Source of the DNA: an uncultured Lachnospiraceae bacterium
GTDB lineage: Bacteria; Bacillota; Clostridia; Lachnospirales; Lachnospiraceae
Direction of reading: 5' to 3'
NCBI GenBank assembly: GCA_900315945.1
Contig: ONAZ01000017.1
Span: 1-58,359, forward strand
DNA: 58,359 nucleotides
The position numbers and the translations under genes are program-made. The notes below the pieces were generated by a model. That model had not been told where the DNA came from, searched no databases, and worked only from the letters and a program-made list of their open reading frames with translations. Positions within the stretch are counted from its first letter, which is position 1. The number at the start of each line of letters is the position of its first letter. Positions 48,910 through 56,723 of the stretch are shown in pieces.

Positions 48910-50304
48910 ATGGAAAAGACTGTATGCGAATTATTTGCGGGTGTCGGAGGTTTTCGATGCGGATTGAATCACATTGATAAGAGCGAAAAGTATTCTCCTG
49001 ATAATATTGAAAAAGAAGAGTGGGAGACGGTATGGTATAATCAGTGGGAACCGGCTGAGAAGACTACACAGTATGCTCACGACTGTTATAAATATCATTT
49101 CGGAACATGTCTTGATATTAACGGTAAAGATACAACAAACGTAAACATAGAAGATGTAGACAAGACAACAATACCTGACTTTAATTTGTTGGTTGGCGGA
49201 TTTCCATGCCAGGACTATTCAGTGGCATCTACTCTTGCTACTTCTAAAGGATTGGAAGGAGAAAAGGGGATTTTGTGGTGGTCAATAAGAGAAGTGTTAG
49301 AAGAGAAAGAACCGCCTTTTGTGCTATTAGAAAATGTAGATCGTTTAATTAAATCGCCCGCAAGTCAAAGGGGAAGAGATTTTGGGATTATTTTAGCATG
49401 TTTTCGAGATGAGGGTTATAGTGTTGAGTGGCGTGTCATTAATGCGGCCGAGTATGGATATCAGCAAAGAAGGCGCAGAATTTTTATATTTGCTTATAAG
49501 AACGATACAAATTATTACAAGAAGATTTCACAAGATATAGAGTTTGATAATAAAGATGATGAGTTGCATCGTAAAAGCATGGCAAAGCTAATTAGCGAAA
49601 AAGGATTCTTTGCAAAGGCATTTCCAATTAATACTATAGATTCTGATAAGCTTAAAATAAAAGAACTTCCTAAAGGAATAGGTGAATTATCAGATAGTTT
49701 TGAGTTTTTGTTTGAAAATGCAGGAATAATGAGAGATGGTGTCGTATATTCTATAAAAACTACATCTAAATTTAATGGAAAACAGATTACTTTAGGCGAT
49801 GTAATGGACAAAGATAATGTAGATGAATCGTATTTTATTTCAGATAAGATGTTATATTATACAAATCCTGAAGTTACACATAGCGATGAATCACTAGGGA
49901 AATTACCAAAGGAAAAGCGTCAAACGTGGCAATACTTAAAGGGAGCAAAGAAACTACCTAGAAAAGCAAAGAATGGGCATGAATACATCTTTTCTGAAGG
50001 TGCAATACCTATGATAGATGCATATGATAAACCGGCTAGGACAATGCTAACATCAGAAGGCTCTTTTAGTAGAACTACTCATATTGTTAAGGACAAGCAG
50101 ACAGGGAAAATTAGATTATTAACAGCTGAAGAAACAGAACGCATTCAAGGGTTCCCAACAGGTCATACAAGAAACTGTGACGTTAAAGGAGAAGTTGTTG
50201 AAATGCCGATAAAAAAACGTAGATTTATGATGGGGAATGCATTAGTTGTTAATATCATTGAACAGATGGAACCTATACTAAATCAAATTATAACAATAGA
50301 GTAA
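48910..50304 (+). CDS. DNA (cytosine-5-)-methyltransferase
   Basis: The 464-residue enzyme shows all key m5C methyltransferase motifs in normal order: I (ELFAGVGGFRCGL), IV (GGFPCQDYS, catalytic Cys 100), VI (LLENVDRL), VIII (QQRRRRIFIFA), and IX-X near the end (ERIQGFPTGHT, GNALVVNII). The target recognition region lies at about 230-380. As partner of the Sau3AI-like nuclease it should methylate C in GATC and protect the host. It ends the cassette; a terminator follows. Confidence 0.94.
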   Translation: MEKTVCELFAGVGGFRCGLNHIDKSEKYSPDNIEKEEWETVWYNQWEPAEKTTQYAHDCYKYHFGTCLDINGKDTTNVNIEDVDKTTIPDFNLLVGGFPCQDYSVASTLATSKGLEGEKGILWWSIREVLEEKEPPFVLLENVDRLIKSPASQRGRDFGIILACFRDEGYSVEWRVINAAEYGYQQRRRRIFIFAYKNDTNYYKKISQDIEFDNKDDELHRKSMAKLISEKGFFAKAFPINTIDSDKLKIKELPKGIGELSDSFEFLFENAGIMRDGVVYSIKTTSKFNGKQITLGDVMDKDNVDESYFISDKMLYYTNPEVTHSDESLGKLPKEKRQTWQYLKGAKKLPRKAKNGHEYIFSEGAIPMIDAYDKPARTMLTSEGSFSRTTHIVKDKQTGKIRLLTAEETERIQGFPTGHTRNCDVKGEVVEMPIKKRRFMMGNALVVNIIEQMEPILNQIITIE

Positions 50305-50343
50305 AACTATGTTAATATGCCAGAATGAATCAGTGAAAATGAG

Positions 50344-50380
50344 ATAATTAAGCTGGGCAAGAGTCCAGCTTTTTAATTAT
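50344..50380 (+). terminator. Terminator after the methyltransferase gene
   Basis: AAGCTGG pairs with CCAGCTT around GCAAGAGT, with outer A/T pairing, and is followed by a T-tract. It closes the six-gene cassette. Confidence 0.75.
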
Positions 50381-50403
50381 AGATAGGTAAGAAGTGAAAT
50401 AAC

Positions 50404-50814
50404 ATGGTAAAACAAATAGTAAGAGACCCATTATTCCTACAACAAAAGTCAACACCAGCAACTAAAGATGATGCTCAGGTGATAGTGGATTTGATGGATA
50501 CATTAAAAGCAAATAGTGATAGATGTGTTGGTATGGCGGCTAACATGATTGGTGTGAAGAAGCAGATAATTGTTGTATCTGTTGGACCATTTATTATACC
50601 CATGGTTAATCCTGTTATCACATCTAAGAGTGGAAGGTATGAGACAGAGGAGAGTTGCTTGTCACTAGATGGAGTAAGACCTTGTATAAGATATAAGGAA
50701 ATAGAAGTGGACTACTTAGACCAAAATTTCGAACCAAAGCATGGAATATACAAGGATTTTACAGCACAGATTATTCAGCATGAGATACAGCATTTTAGCG
50801 GAGAGTTGATTTAG
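50404..50814 (+). CDS. Short peptide deformylase-like protein, copy 1
   Basis: A 136-residue protein with the deformylase signature motifs: VGMAANMIGV (motif 1), EESCLSLDG (motif 2 with metal Cys) and QHEIQHFSG (motif 3). Deformylase removes the formyl group from nascent N-terminal Met. The third motif reads HEIQH where the usual form is HEIDH; the catalytic Glu and both His are kept. It is shorter than the chromosomal enzyme of most bacteria. A copy 93 percent identical in protein lies 2.8 kb downstream, so this is likely an accessory paralogue. Confidence 0.88.
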   Translation: MVKQIVRDPLFLQQKSTPATKDDAQVIVDLMDTLKANSDRCVGMAANMIGVKKQIIVVSVGPFIIPMVNPVITSKSGRYETEESCLSLDGVRPCIRYKEIEVDYLDQNFEPKHGIYKDFTAQIIQHEIQHFSGELI

Positions 50815-50850
50815 ATTGAAAAACAAAAACTGGATAATAAAGGGGAAAAT

Positions 50851-51750
50851 ATGGGATTATTTCATAAACCAGAAGTTGTTATTTTAAAAGAATCTTGTGA
50901 TTCAATAGATTACTTAGAAAAATTGCAGAAATTAAGGAGCAAAATATCTGATAATTCTACAATTACTGAGAAAATCGATAAAGAAATCGCCATTACGGAA
51001 GCAGGAATATATGGTGAGAATAGTGTTCTATTTGAATTAAAGAATAGCGGTATGGATCTTGTTGTTCTTAGGGATTTATATATCCAGACCGAAGATGGAA
51101 GAAGTGCACAAATAGATTTCTTTGTAATTACCCCATATGTCAATGTGATTATTGAATGTAAGAACCTTTTTGGAAATATTGAGATTAATAACAAAGGAGA
51201 TTTCATAAGAACTTTTGATTATAAAGGACACAGGTATAAAGAAGGAATCTATAGTCCGATTACTCAGAATGAGCGTCATTTGGAAGTATATAAGAATTGT
51301 TTTGAAAGAAACAAAGGATTGTTAAAGAAGTTTTTCATAGGAAAATATTTTACAGATTACAATAAGTCTATTGTTGTTTTAGCAAACCCTAAAACTGTAG
51401 TAAACGACAAGTTTGCAAAAAAGGAAATAAAGCAGCAAGTAATACGAGGTGATCAATTAATTAATTTTCTAAAAAGCCAAAAATCTGACGCCCATTCTAA
51501 TATCAAATCAATGATTGAAATTGGTGAAAGGGTTCTTGACTTAAATGTTCCAGAACGTTCAGATTACTTTAATAAGTATGAAAAATTGGCAAAGGATGTT
51601 GAAAACGAAGACAATTCATTTGACAAATTTGTTTGTCCTAAATGTGGTGGACAATTAATAATTCGAACAGCTAAAAAAGGAAAAAATGTAGGCAATCAGT
51701 TCTATGGATGCAGCAATTTCCCAAAGTGTAGATATATTCAAAATATATAA
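50851..51750 (+). CDS. NERD-domain protein with a topoisomerase-type zinc finger
   Basis: The 299-residue protein contains a NERD nuclease-related domain (about 50-170; SAQIDFFVITPYVNVIIECK holds the D...E-x-K set). A C-terminal C4 zinc finger of the topoisomerase I type follows (CPKCGG...YGCSNFPKCRYI, about 262-297). Such proteins probably bind and cut DNA and are common in defence islands. It starts 36 bases after the first deformylase copy. TTG/TTA leucine usage resembles the restriction cassette rather than the chromosomal backbone. Confidence 0.88.
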   Translation: MGLFHKPEVVILKESCDSIDYLEKLQKLRSKISDNSTITEKIDKEIAITEAGIYGENSVLFELKNSGMDLVVLRDLYIQTEDGRSAQIDFFVITPYVNVIIECKNLFGNIEINNKGDFIRTFDYKGHRYKEGIYSPITQNERHLEVYKNCFERNKGLLKKFFIGKYFTDYNKSIVVLANPKTVVNDKFAKKEIKQQVIRGDQLINFLKSQKSDAHSNIKSMIEIGERVLDLNVPERSDYFNKYEKLAKDVENEDNSFDKFVCPKCGGQLIIRTAKKGKNVGNQFYGCSNFPKCRYIQNI

Positions 51751-51768
51751 TTGTTGAAGGAAGCTGAT

Positions 51769-52926
51769 ATGAGAGATAATACATTCAACCAACTAAATAT
51801 TAGTAATTCATATTACAATAACCTCGACATAGAGTCATTTTCACTTATGATGAAGGACCCTTCTTTTAGCTACAAGTTCTATTGGTTGGAAGCAATTGTT
51901 AATCTCATTTCCGAGGATGTAACTGAGACAACATTTAACGATATTATTGATGAGATGATTGCTAACGCTTGGTATTCTGTTCTTGAATTCCATATTCATC
52001 TAAGTGGAATAGTAAGTGGTGAAGTTAGAGATGGATTGGAGCGCTCGATTATTTGTTTGCAAGAGCTAAGTGATTTACCAGCTAACGCATCTAAGATTGA
52101 GATTAAGAATGCTATAGTAGAGCACGAAGATGAATTGAAGACGTACAAGGTTCAACTTATGAATAATGTACCTTATCGTGCGCTTGCAGGTTTCTTTGAT
52201 AAATATGATATTGCACCTAATTGGAGTGGTGTTAATAGAATAGTAACCTATATTGAAGAGGTCAACCAGTCTATTGTTCTTCCATATACTTTAGGGAAAT
52301 CTGGCTCGATAAAGAGAGAAGTGTATTTTAACCCTTCCTGGATTAAAATGATTCAGGACAACACAGTATCTATACTGGGTTGGATTCAGTATGAGAAGGT
52401 TAAGTGGCTTCAGAATAACAATCCGGAAGTGCCAGGACTTGTATATAAGTTGGCACCTATGGATGAGAAAATGCGTAAGCTAAAAAAGGTGCATGATCTC
52501 TGGGATGCCATAATTGAAGTTAGACAGATTGAAGATGTGTTTACTTCCGAAGTAATATGTCCTCAAAAGTATGATGTTGATCATTTTATCCCTTGGTCAT
52601 TTGTTATGAATGATGAGTTATGGAATCTGATGCCAATGGATTCTTCACTGAATTCTTCTAAGAGCAACAAGCTTCCACAGTGGGATCCATTCTTTGAGAA
52701 GTTTGCTCGTAATCAGTACATTTTATATGAAATGATTAACGACAGTAGCCTGCCTCAGATTCATAAGAAGTATGAGGGATGTTTTAAGGATAATCTTCAT
52801 TCTATCTGGGCGAATCAGGAGTTATATAGAAGAGGTAATTCTAAGGAGGAATTCTATAACATTTTAGAGAAGAACATGCGCCCGGTCTACGACTCAGCCA
52901 AGAGGCAAGGTTATCAGGTGTGGTAG
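51769..52926 (+). CDS. HNH endonuclease domain protein
   Basis: A 385-residue protein. The HNH motif lies C-terminal: YDVDHFIPWSF (His 272), then ELWNLMPMDSSLNSSKSNKLP with the Asn ligands. The first about 250 residues are mostly helical and unrecognised. I choose the ATG at 51769, with GAAGGAAG upstream, instead of the in-frame TTG at 51751. It probably cleaves nucleic acid. It lies between the NERD protein and a Ser-rich membrane protein within the deformylase-bracketed segment. Confidence 0.85.
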   Translation: MRDNTFNQLNISNSYYNNLDIESFSLMMKDPSFSYKFYWLEAIVNLISEDVTETTFNDIIDEMIANAWYSVLEFHIHLSGIVSGEVRDGLERSIICLQELSDLPANASKIEIKNAIVEHEDELKTYKVQLMNNVPYRALAGFFDKYDIAPNWSGVNRIVTYIEEVNQSIVLPYTLGKSGSIKREVYFNPSWIKMIQDNTVSILGWIQYEKVKWLQNNNPEVPGLVYKLAPMDEKMRKLKKVHDLWDAIIEVRQIEDVFTSEVICPQKYDVDHFIPWSFVMNDELWNLMPMDSSLNSSKSNKLPQWDPFFEKFARNQYILYEMINDSSLPQIHKKYEGCFKDNLHSIWANQELYRRGNSKEEFYNILEKNMRPVYDSAKRQGYQVW

Positions 52927-52935
52927 GAGACAGTT

Positions 52936-53514
52936 ATGAAAAATGGTTTTAATAATTTCCTATCTAAGATAAAGAGTTCGAAGGCAGCTATGACTGCCTG
53001 TATACTTGTACTTATTGGTGTGGTGCTTTTGGTTACATCTGGTGTTATATATGCTGGTAAGATGGCTAAGACTAGTGACACTAGTAAGAATTATTCGTCT
53101 ACTTCGAATTATACAAGTGATACGAAGGAAAAGAGTACTGACTCGAGCAGCTCAGGTGTAATAGGTAATAGTAGCTCATCTAGTAAAAGCTCTTCATCGG
53201 CCAATAATAGTAGCAATACAACTAGGACTAACTCCTCTTATGGCAAGAGTTCTAATTCTTCATATGGAAAGAATGCTAATAACTCAAGTTCATCTAATAA
53301 GAGCAATAAGTCTGGTACAGGTAAAAAGTCTGGCTCAAGCAGTTTATCTTCAAGTAAGAAGAAATCCAATGATGCATATAAGCGTTCGCAAAAATATGAT
53401 GCGGGATATAATGCAATCTATGAAGATGATGATTATAGCTATAAGAGATATAAGAATGACCCTGACTATGCAAGTGGTGTAGATGATGCCATAGATGATT
53501 TGGATTGGGATTAA
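52936..53514 (+). CDS. Membrane-anchored Ser-rich low-complexity protein
   Basis: The 192-residue protein has one membrane helix near the N-terminus (about residues 19-40). A Ser/Asn/Lys-rich, disordered segment follows (about 45-145), then an acidic Tyr/Asp-rich tail (YEDDDYSYKRYKNDPDYASG). It resembles a signal anchor with an extracellular linker, not an enzyme. It lies nine bases after the HNH gene, so the two are likely co-expressed. I recognise no family. Confidence 0.7.
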   Translation: MKNGFNNFLSKIKSSKAAMTACILVLIGVVLLVTSGVIYAGKMAKTSDTSKNYSSTSNYTSDTKEKSTDSSSSGVIGNSSSSSKSSSSANNSSNTTRTNSSYGKSSNSSYGKNANNSSSSNKSNKSGTGKKSGSSSLSSSKKKSNDAYKRSQKYDAGYNAIYEDDDYSYKRYKNDPDYASGVDDAIDDLDWD

Positions 53515-53549
53515 TGAAAATCTTTTTAAAAAATTTTTTCAAAATCGCA

Positions 53550-53577
53550 GGCGAGCACTCGCCAACGGAATATTCCG
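53550..53577. repeat. Two adjacent palindromes upstream of deformylase copy 2
   Basis: GGCGAG-CA-CTCGCC at 53550-53563 and the perfect 12-base CGGAATATTCCG at 53566-53577 lie side by side. They sit in a short GC-richer stretch between the Ser-rich gene and the second deformylase copy. There is no T-tract after them. Confidence 0.6.
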
Positions 53578-53632
53578 TGATGGTTCAGACTGGCGCAGAC
53601 CGGTATTGATGTAGATAAGAAGGTAACATAAC

Positions 53633-54043
53633 ATGGTAAAACAAATAATAAGAGACCCATTATTCCTACAACAAAAGTCAACACCTGCTTCAAAAGATGA
53701 TGCGCAAGTAATAGTGGATTTGATGGATACGTTAAAAGCAAATAGTGATAGATGTGTTGGTATGGCAGCTAATATGATTGGTGTGAAGAAGCAGATTATT
53801 GTTGTATCTGTTGGTCCATTTATAATACCAATGGTTAATCCTGTTATTACATCTAAGAGTGGAAGGTATGAGACGGAAGAGAGTTGCTTGTCACTAGATG
53901 GAGTACGACCTTGTGTGCGATACAAGGAAATAGAAGTGGACTACCTAGACCAGGATTTCAAACCGCAGCATGGAAAGTATACAGACTTTATAGCACAGAT
54001 TATTCAGCATGAGATACAGCATTTTAGCGGAGAGTTAATTTAG
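53633..54043 (+). CDS. Short peptide deformylase-like protein, copy 2
   Basis: A 136-residue paralogue of the copy at 50404. They differ at only nine residues, most of them between 95 and 120, and all three deformylase motifs are the same, including HEIQH. Nucleotide similarity starts about five bases before the ATG and ends at the stop, so the duplicated unit is essentially the gene itself. Together with copy 1 it forms a 411-base direct repeat around the NERD, HNH and Ser-rich genes. Confidence 0.88.
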   Translation: MVKQIIRDPLFLQQKSTPASKDDAQVIVDLMDTLKANSDRCVGMAANMIGVKKQIIVVSVGPFIIPMVNPVITSKSGRYETEESCLSLDGVRPCVRYKEIEVDYLDQDFKPQHGKYTDFIAQIIQHEIQHFSGELI

Positions 54044-54098
54044 ACAATTATGGGCGTGTTGTCCTCATTTTCAAGGGTGTGGTAGGAGTGAAAGTGTT

Positions 54099-54686
54099 AT
54101 GAACAAGATGGACACATTACAATATTATAACGACAACGCAATGGAATTCGTATCAGGGACGGAGTTCGCTGATGTGTCTTTGCTACGAGAGAAGTTCTTA
54201 AGTAAGATTTCTACATGTGGAATAATTCTAGACTGGGGTTCAGGAAGTGGCAGAGACACAGGAGCATTTCTTGCTGCGGGATATCAGGTAGAAGCAGCGG
54301 ATGCTTGCGCAGAGCTTGCGAGGTATGCCAGTAATAAGACTGGGATAGAAGTTAGGGTAGAGCGATTTGACGAGTTGGATGCGAAGAATAAGTACGACGG
54401 CATCTGGGCCTGCGCGTCTATCTTGCATGTAGAGAGGCATGAGCTATCGCACATTTTCAATCTTGCATACAGGGCCTTGAAGGAAGGCGGGATTATGTAT
54501 ACCTCTTTCAAATACGGTGAGGAAGATGCAGTAAGAAGAGAGAGACATTTCTCTGATATGACAGAAGACAGTATTAAGGAAGTGCTAGTTGATACGCATT
54601 TTCAGATTGAGGAGATGAGGGTGACTGATGATGTGCGTGAAGATAGAGAAGGTGACAGGTGGCTGAACCTCCTCCTTAGAAAATAA
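54099..54686 (+). CDS. Class I SAM-dependent methyltransferase
   Basis: A 195-residue Rossmann-fold methyltransferase. Motif I is ILDWGSGSGRDTGAF (about residues 45-59), motif II VEAADACAELA, and motif IV YDGIWACASILHV (about 105-117). The post-I and IV layout resembles the Methyltransf_11/25 group that acts on small molecules. The substrate is unknown. It follows deformylase copy 2 by 55 bases. It is not related closely to the other 195-residue methyltransferase at 57414. Confidence 0.88.
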   Translation: MNKMDTLQYYNDNAMEFVSGTEFADVSLLREKFLSKISTCGIILDWGSGSGRDTGAFLAAGYQVEAADACAELARYASNKTGIEVRVERFDELDAKNKYDGIWACASILHVERHELSHIFNLAYRALKEGGIMYTSFKYGEEDAVRRERHFSDMTEDSIKEVLVDTHFQIEEMRVTDDVREDREGDRWLNLLLRK

Positions 54687-54717
54687 AAAAGAAATGATCA
54701 GCCCGCCTGAGTAAAAT

Positions 54718-54793
54718 AACTGTACGATACAAGGAAATAGAAGTGGACTACATAAACCAGAATTTCAAACCGTGGCTTGGAAAGTATGAATGA
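54718..54793 (+). pseudogene. Fragment of a third peptide deformylase copy
   Basis: About 24 codons encode VRYKEIEVDYINQNFKPWLGKY and then stop. They match residues about 95-118 of the two intact deformylases nearby, with strong nucleotide identity over the first 35 bases. Both ends of the gene are missing, including the HEIQH motif. It is a relic of a third copy. Confidence 0.8.
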
Positions 54794-54863
54794 AAGGGAA
54801 ACATTTTGTTTGTTATACTAACCTGTGTAACATCCACGATATGTGCTTTTTTAGTAACAGATA

Positions 54864-55064
54864 TTATTGTTCCTCATCAGCTAATGACATGTAGTTTTCT
54901 TTGATGTCCATTACTTTTTCTACACAAATATCCATAGCTTCAGCTATTCCTTCAGGAGAATATCCTATCTTTAAAAGACTACAAACATCTTCTATGGTTG
55001 ATATAGCCACTCCTATTGCGAATCCTTCCTCATATCCATCCGTGTATTCTTCTTTATAACCCAT
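54864..55064 (-). CDS. Small protein resembling the C-terminal tail of Rpn nucleases
   Basis: A 66-residue helical protein. The sequence EEYTDGYEEGFAIGVAIS followed by LLKIGYSPEGIAEAMDICVEKV resembles the end of Rpn/PD-(D/E)XK transposase-like proteins, with no nuclease part. Its start overlaps the end of the GHKL-metallopeptidase gene by 11 bases, so it is translated by coupling. It may be an oligomerising partner or regulator of the upstream protein; this is inference. Confidence 0.6.
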   Translation of the reverse strand: MGYKEEYTDGYEEGFAIGVAISTIEDVCSLLKIGYSPEGIAEAMDICVEKVMDIKENYMSLADEEQ

Positions 55065-56601
55065 TATAACAATTCATCTCCTCAGCAAATACATCTTCCC
55101 ATTTTCTTTTTCCATCAGCTATAACAATGTGATTTTTTAACAATATTTCTGTAGCGTAGGTCAAAGAGCGACTAAAAGAAATAGTTGTATCGCCTCCAAA
55201 CATATGGCACATTTCATGAATATATGTTGACAATCCGTCATAATATCCATCCATATTAAATATCTCTTTTTTTAAATATATCTTATCTATTTCTGATACA
55301 ACTTTTAAGCCCATATTATTCATTTCAAAGTGTCTTTTTTTATATGTTACAGCCATGCCATGATAACACGCCGTATAATTGGTGATTATTTTTCGCTCTG
55401 GTTTTCTTTGGTAAAGAAAAAAACCTTGAAATATACTGTTACATATATCCTCAAATATAGAAAAGCCTTTCTCTTGAATCGAATTTGCATTATCATCTTC
55501 TACAAATCCATCATTAATATCACACTCTTCCTCTAAAGAACGATATCCTAACAACCGAAAAGTATCCTTGACGAGTATATATTTTTTATATTGATTTTTT
55601 AGCCATGACTTAGCCTGCCATCTGCGATTTTTCTCACTTATAGTACGGATTCTTTTTACATATAATAGATTATTATGTTTTTGGTAAAATTCATTTCTTG
55701 TCTTGTCACAATTTGCGACCTTTCGAATCAAAATATTTATCGGTCCACTCCAACTATAAATATCAATTTTCTTTTTGGGATAGGTATTCCAATATCTTCT
55801 CATCTTTTCTAGCATTACCATAGCGCACTCAGCATCAATATATCTGCATATTCCCTCAAAAACATCTATAACATTAAATGCATACAAACTTTTTCTTTCT
55901 CTATCCACTTGTTTATAGTGATGTAGGCATATTACTAGGTCAAAGGGATTCGTTCCACGCATTTGATAGCCGCAAAAGACTGCTCCTTTTCTTCCAAACT
56001 CTCTTGTTGAAGGCAATTCTTGATTTATAGGATTCTTGCTTCTCAAAAAAACTGCTCCTTCCTCACCTTGCCATACCTTTTCCCCCATAATAAGATTTTC
56101 CTCATAGAAAAAACTATCAAGAACAGCTTTGAATAAGTTGTAATCATCAAAATTAACGTTTTTTAGAATCAACTTCGTTTCATTTATTATTTCTCGAGAC
56201 GTGATGTTATATGCAAGCATTCTTACAGGCGTGCCATCTATATGCTGTTCTATGTCAGTTACATCTATTAACCAATCATCAGACATCATTTTTACTTCCC
56301 ACCCCATATCTCGCAGAGCGCATAAGGATGCAATTTTGAAACCTTCACCGAAAAAACCAGCAAACTCTCCAGATTCTTTTGTTTTAGTTGATGCACCTAT
56401 ATGCATCAGCCATTCATAATTAAATGACACTTCATCAATCCACATTGTTAGTAGAGAATCGGAATATGTATAACAAAAACGTTTATTCCATTCTTTGTAT
56501 CCAACCGAATCGTAAAAATTCTGAACATAATCTCTCAACACCTGATATCTTGACCAATACACAGGATATGTCATTACCAAATTTAAAGGTACTGTTCTCA
56601 T
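55054..56601 (-). CDS. Putative GHKL-type ATP-binding protein with an HExxH metallopeptidase motif
   Basis: The 515-residue protein matches no family I can name. The N-terminus looks like a GHKL (Hsp90/MutL/kinase) ATP site: helix RDYVQNFYD (about 23-31), HIGASTKTK, and glycine-rich FFGEGFKIAS (about 83-92). The classical DxGxG box is not evident. The C-terminus has HEMCHMFGGD (462-471), a zinc-protease HExxH motif. The middle is basic and helical. The ATG at 56601 has GGAGG six bases before it; an ATG at 56613 would overlap that site. A palindrome and an XRE repressor gene lie just upstream. Confidence 0.65.
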   Translation of the reverse strand: MRTVPLNLVMTYPVYWSRYQVLRDYVQNFYDSVGYKEWNKRFCYTYSDSLLTMWIDEVSFNYEWLMHIGASTKTKESGEFAGFFGEGFKIASLCALRDMGWEVKMMSDDWLIDVTDIEQHIDGTPVRMLAYNITSREIINETKLILKNVNFDDYNLFKAVLDSFFYEENLIMGEKVWQGEEGAVFLRSKNPINQELPSTREFGRKGAVFCGYQMRGTNPFDLVICLHHYKQVDRERKSLYAFNVIDVFEGICRYIDAECAMVMLEKMRRYWNTYPKKKIDIYSWSGPINILIRKVANCDKTRNEFYQKHNNLLYVKRIRTISEKNRRWQAKSWLKNQYKKYILVKDTFRLLGYRSLEEECDINDGFVEDDNANSIQEKGFSIFEDICNSIFQGFFLYQRKPERKIITNYTACYHGMAVTYKKRHFEMNNMGLKVVSEIDKIYLKKEIFNMDGYYDGLSTYIHEMCHMFGGDTTISFSRSLTYATEILLKNHIVIADGKRKWEDVFAEEMNCYNGL

Positions 56602-56625
56602 AATTGCCTCCATTTATATACGTTA

Positions 56626-56649
56626 TATATATCGTCTATACGATATATA
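56626..56649. promoter_or_regulatory. Palindromic operator of the GHKL-metallopeptidase gene
   Basis: TATATATCGT and ACGATATATA form a 10-bp perfect inverted repeat with spacer CTAT, 25 bases upstream of the start codon. On the minus strand it lies about 20 bases after a TTGACA (56674-56669), so a repressor here would cover the -10 region. The adjacent XRE protein is the obvious candidate. Confidence 0.65.
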
Positions 56650-56661
56650 ATATATAATTTT

Positions 56662-56701
56662 TTTCATTTGTCAAGGCTTTGGCTCTCTTTGACAAATGAA
56701 A
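56662..56701. repeat. 13-bp inverted repeat carrying TTGACA on both strands
   Basis: TTTCATTTGTCAA and TTGACAAATGAAA face each other across about 14 bases, next to the XRE gene's 3' end. Both arms contain TTGACA. The minus-strand copy can serve the GHKL gene. The plus-strand copy is followed after 17 bases by TATATT (56712-56717), pointing into the XRE gene. No T-tract follows on either strand. Confidence 0.6.
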
Positions 56702-56723
56702 AACAAGCTTTTATATTCACTTA

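Noticed and set aside
53240-53542. Reading frames overlapping the Ser-rich gene on both strands
   Set aside because: They arise from repetitive AGC/TCT codons of the Ser-rich protein; translations are His- or Met-rich artefacts.
56662-56701. Rho-independent terminator for the XRE gene
   Set aside because: The 13-bp inverted repeat has no T-tract after it on either strand and both arms hold TTGACA, so a promoter role is at least as likely.
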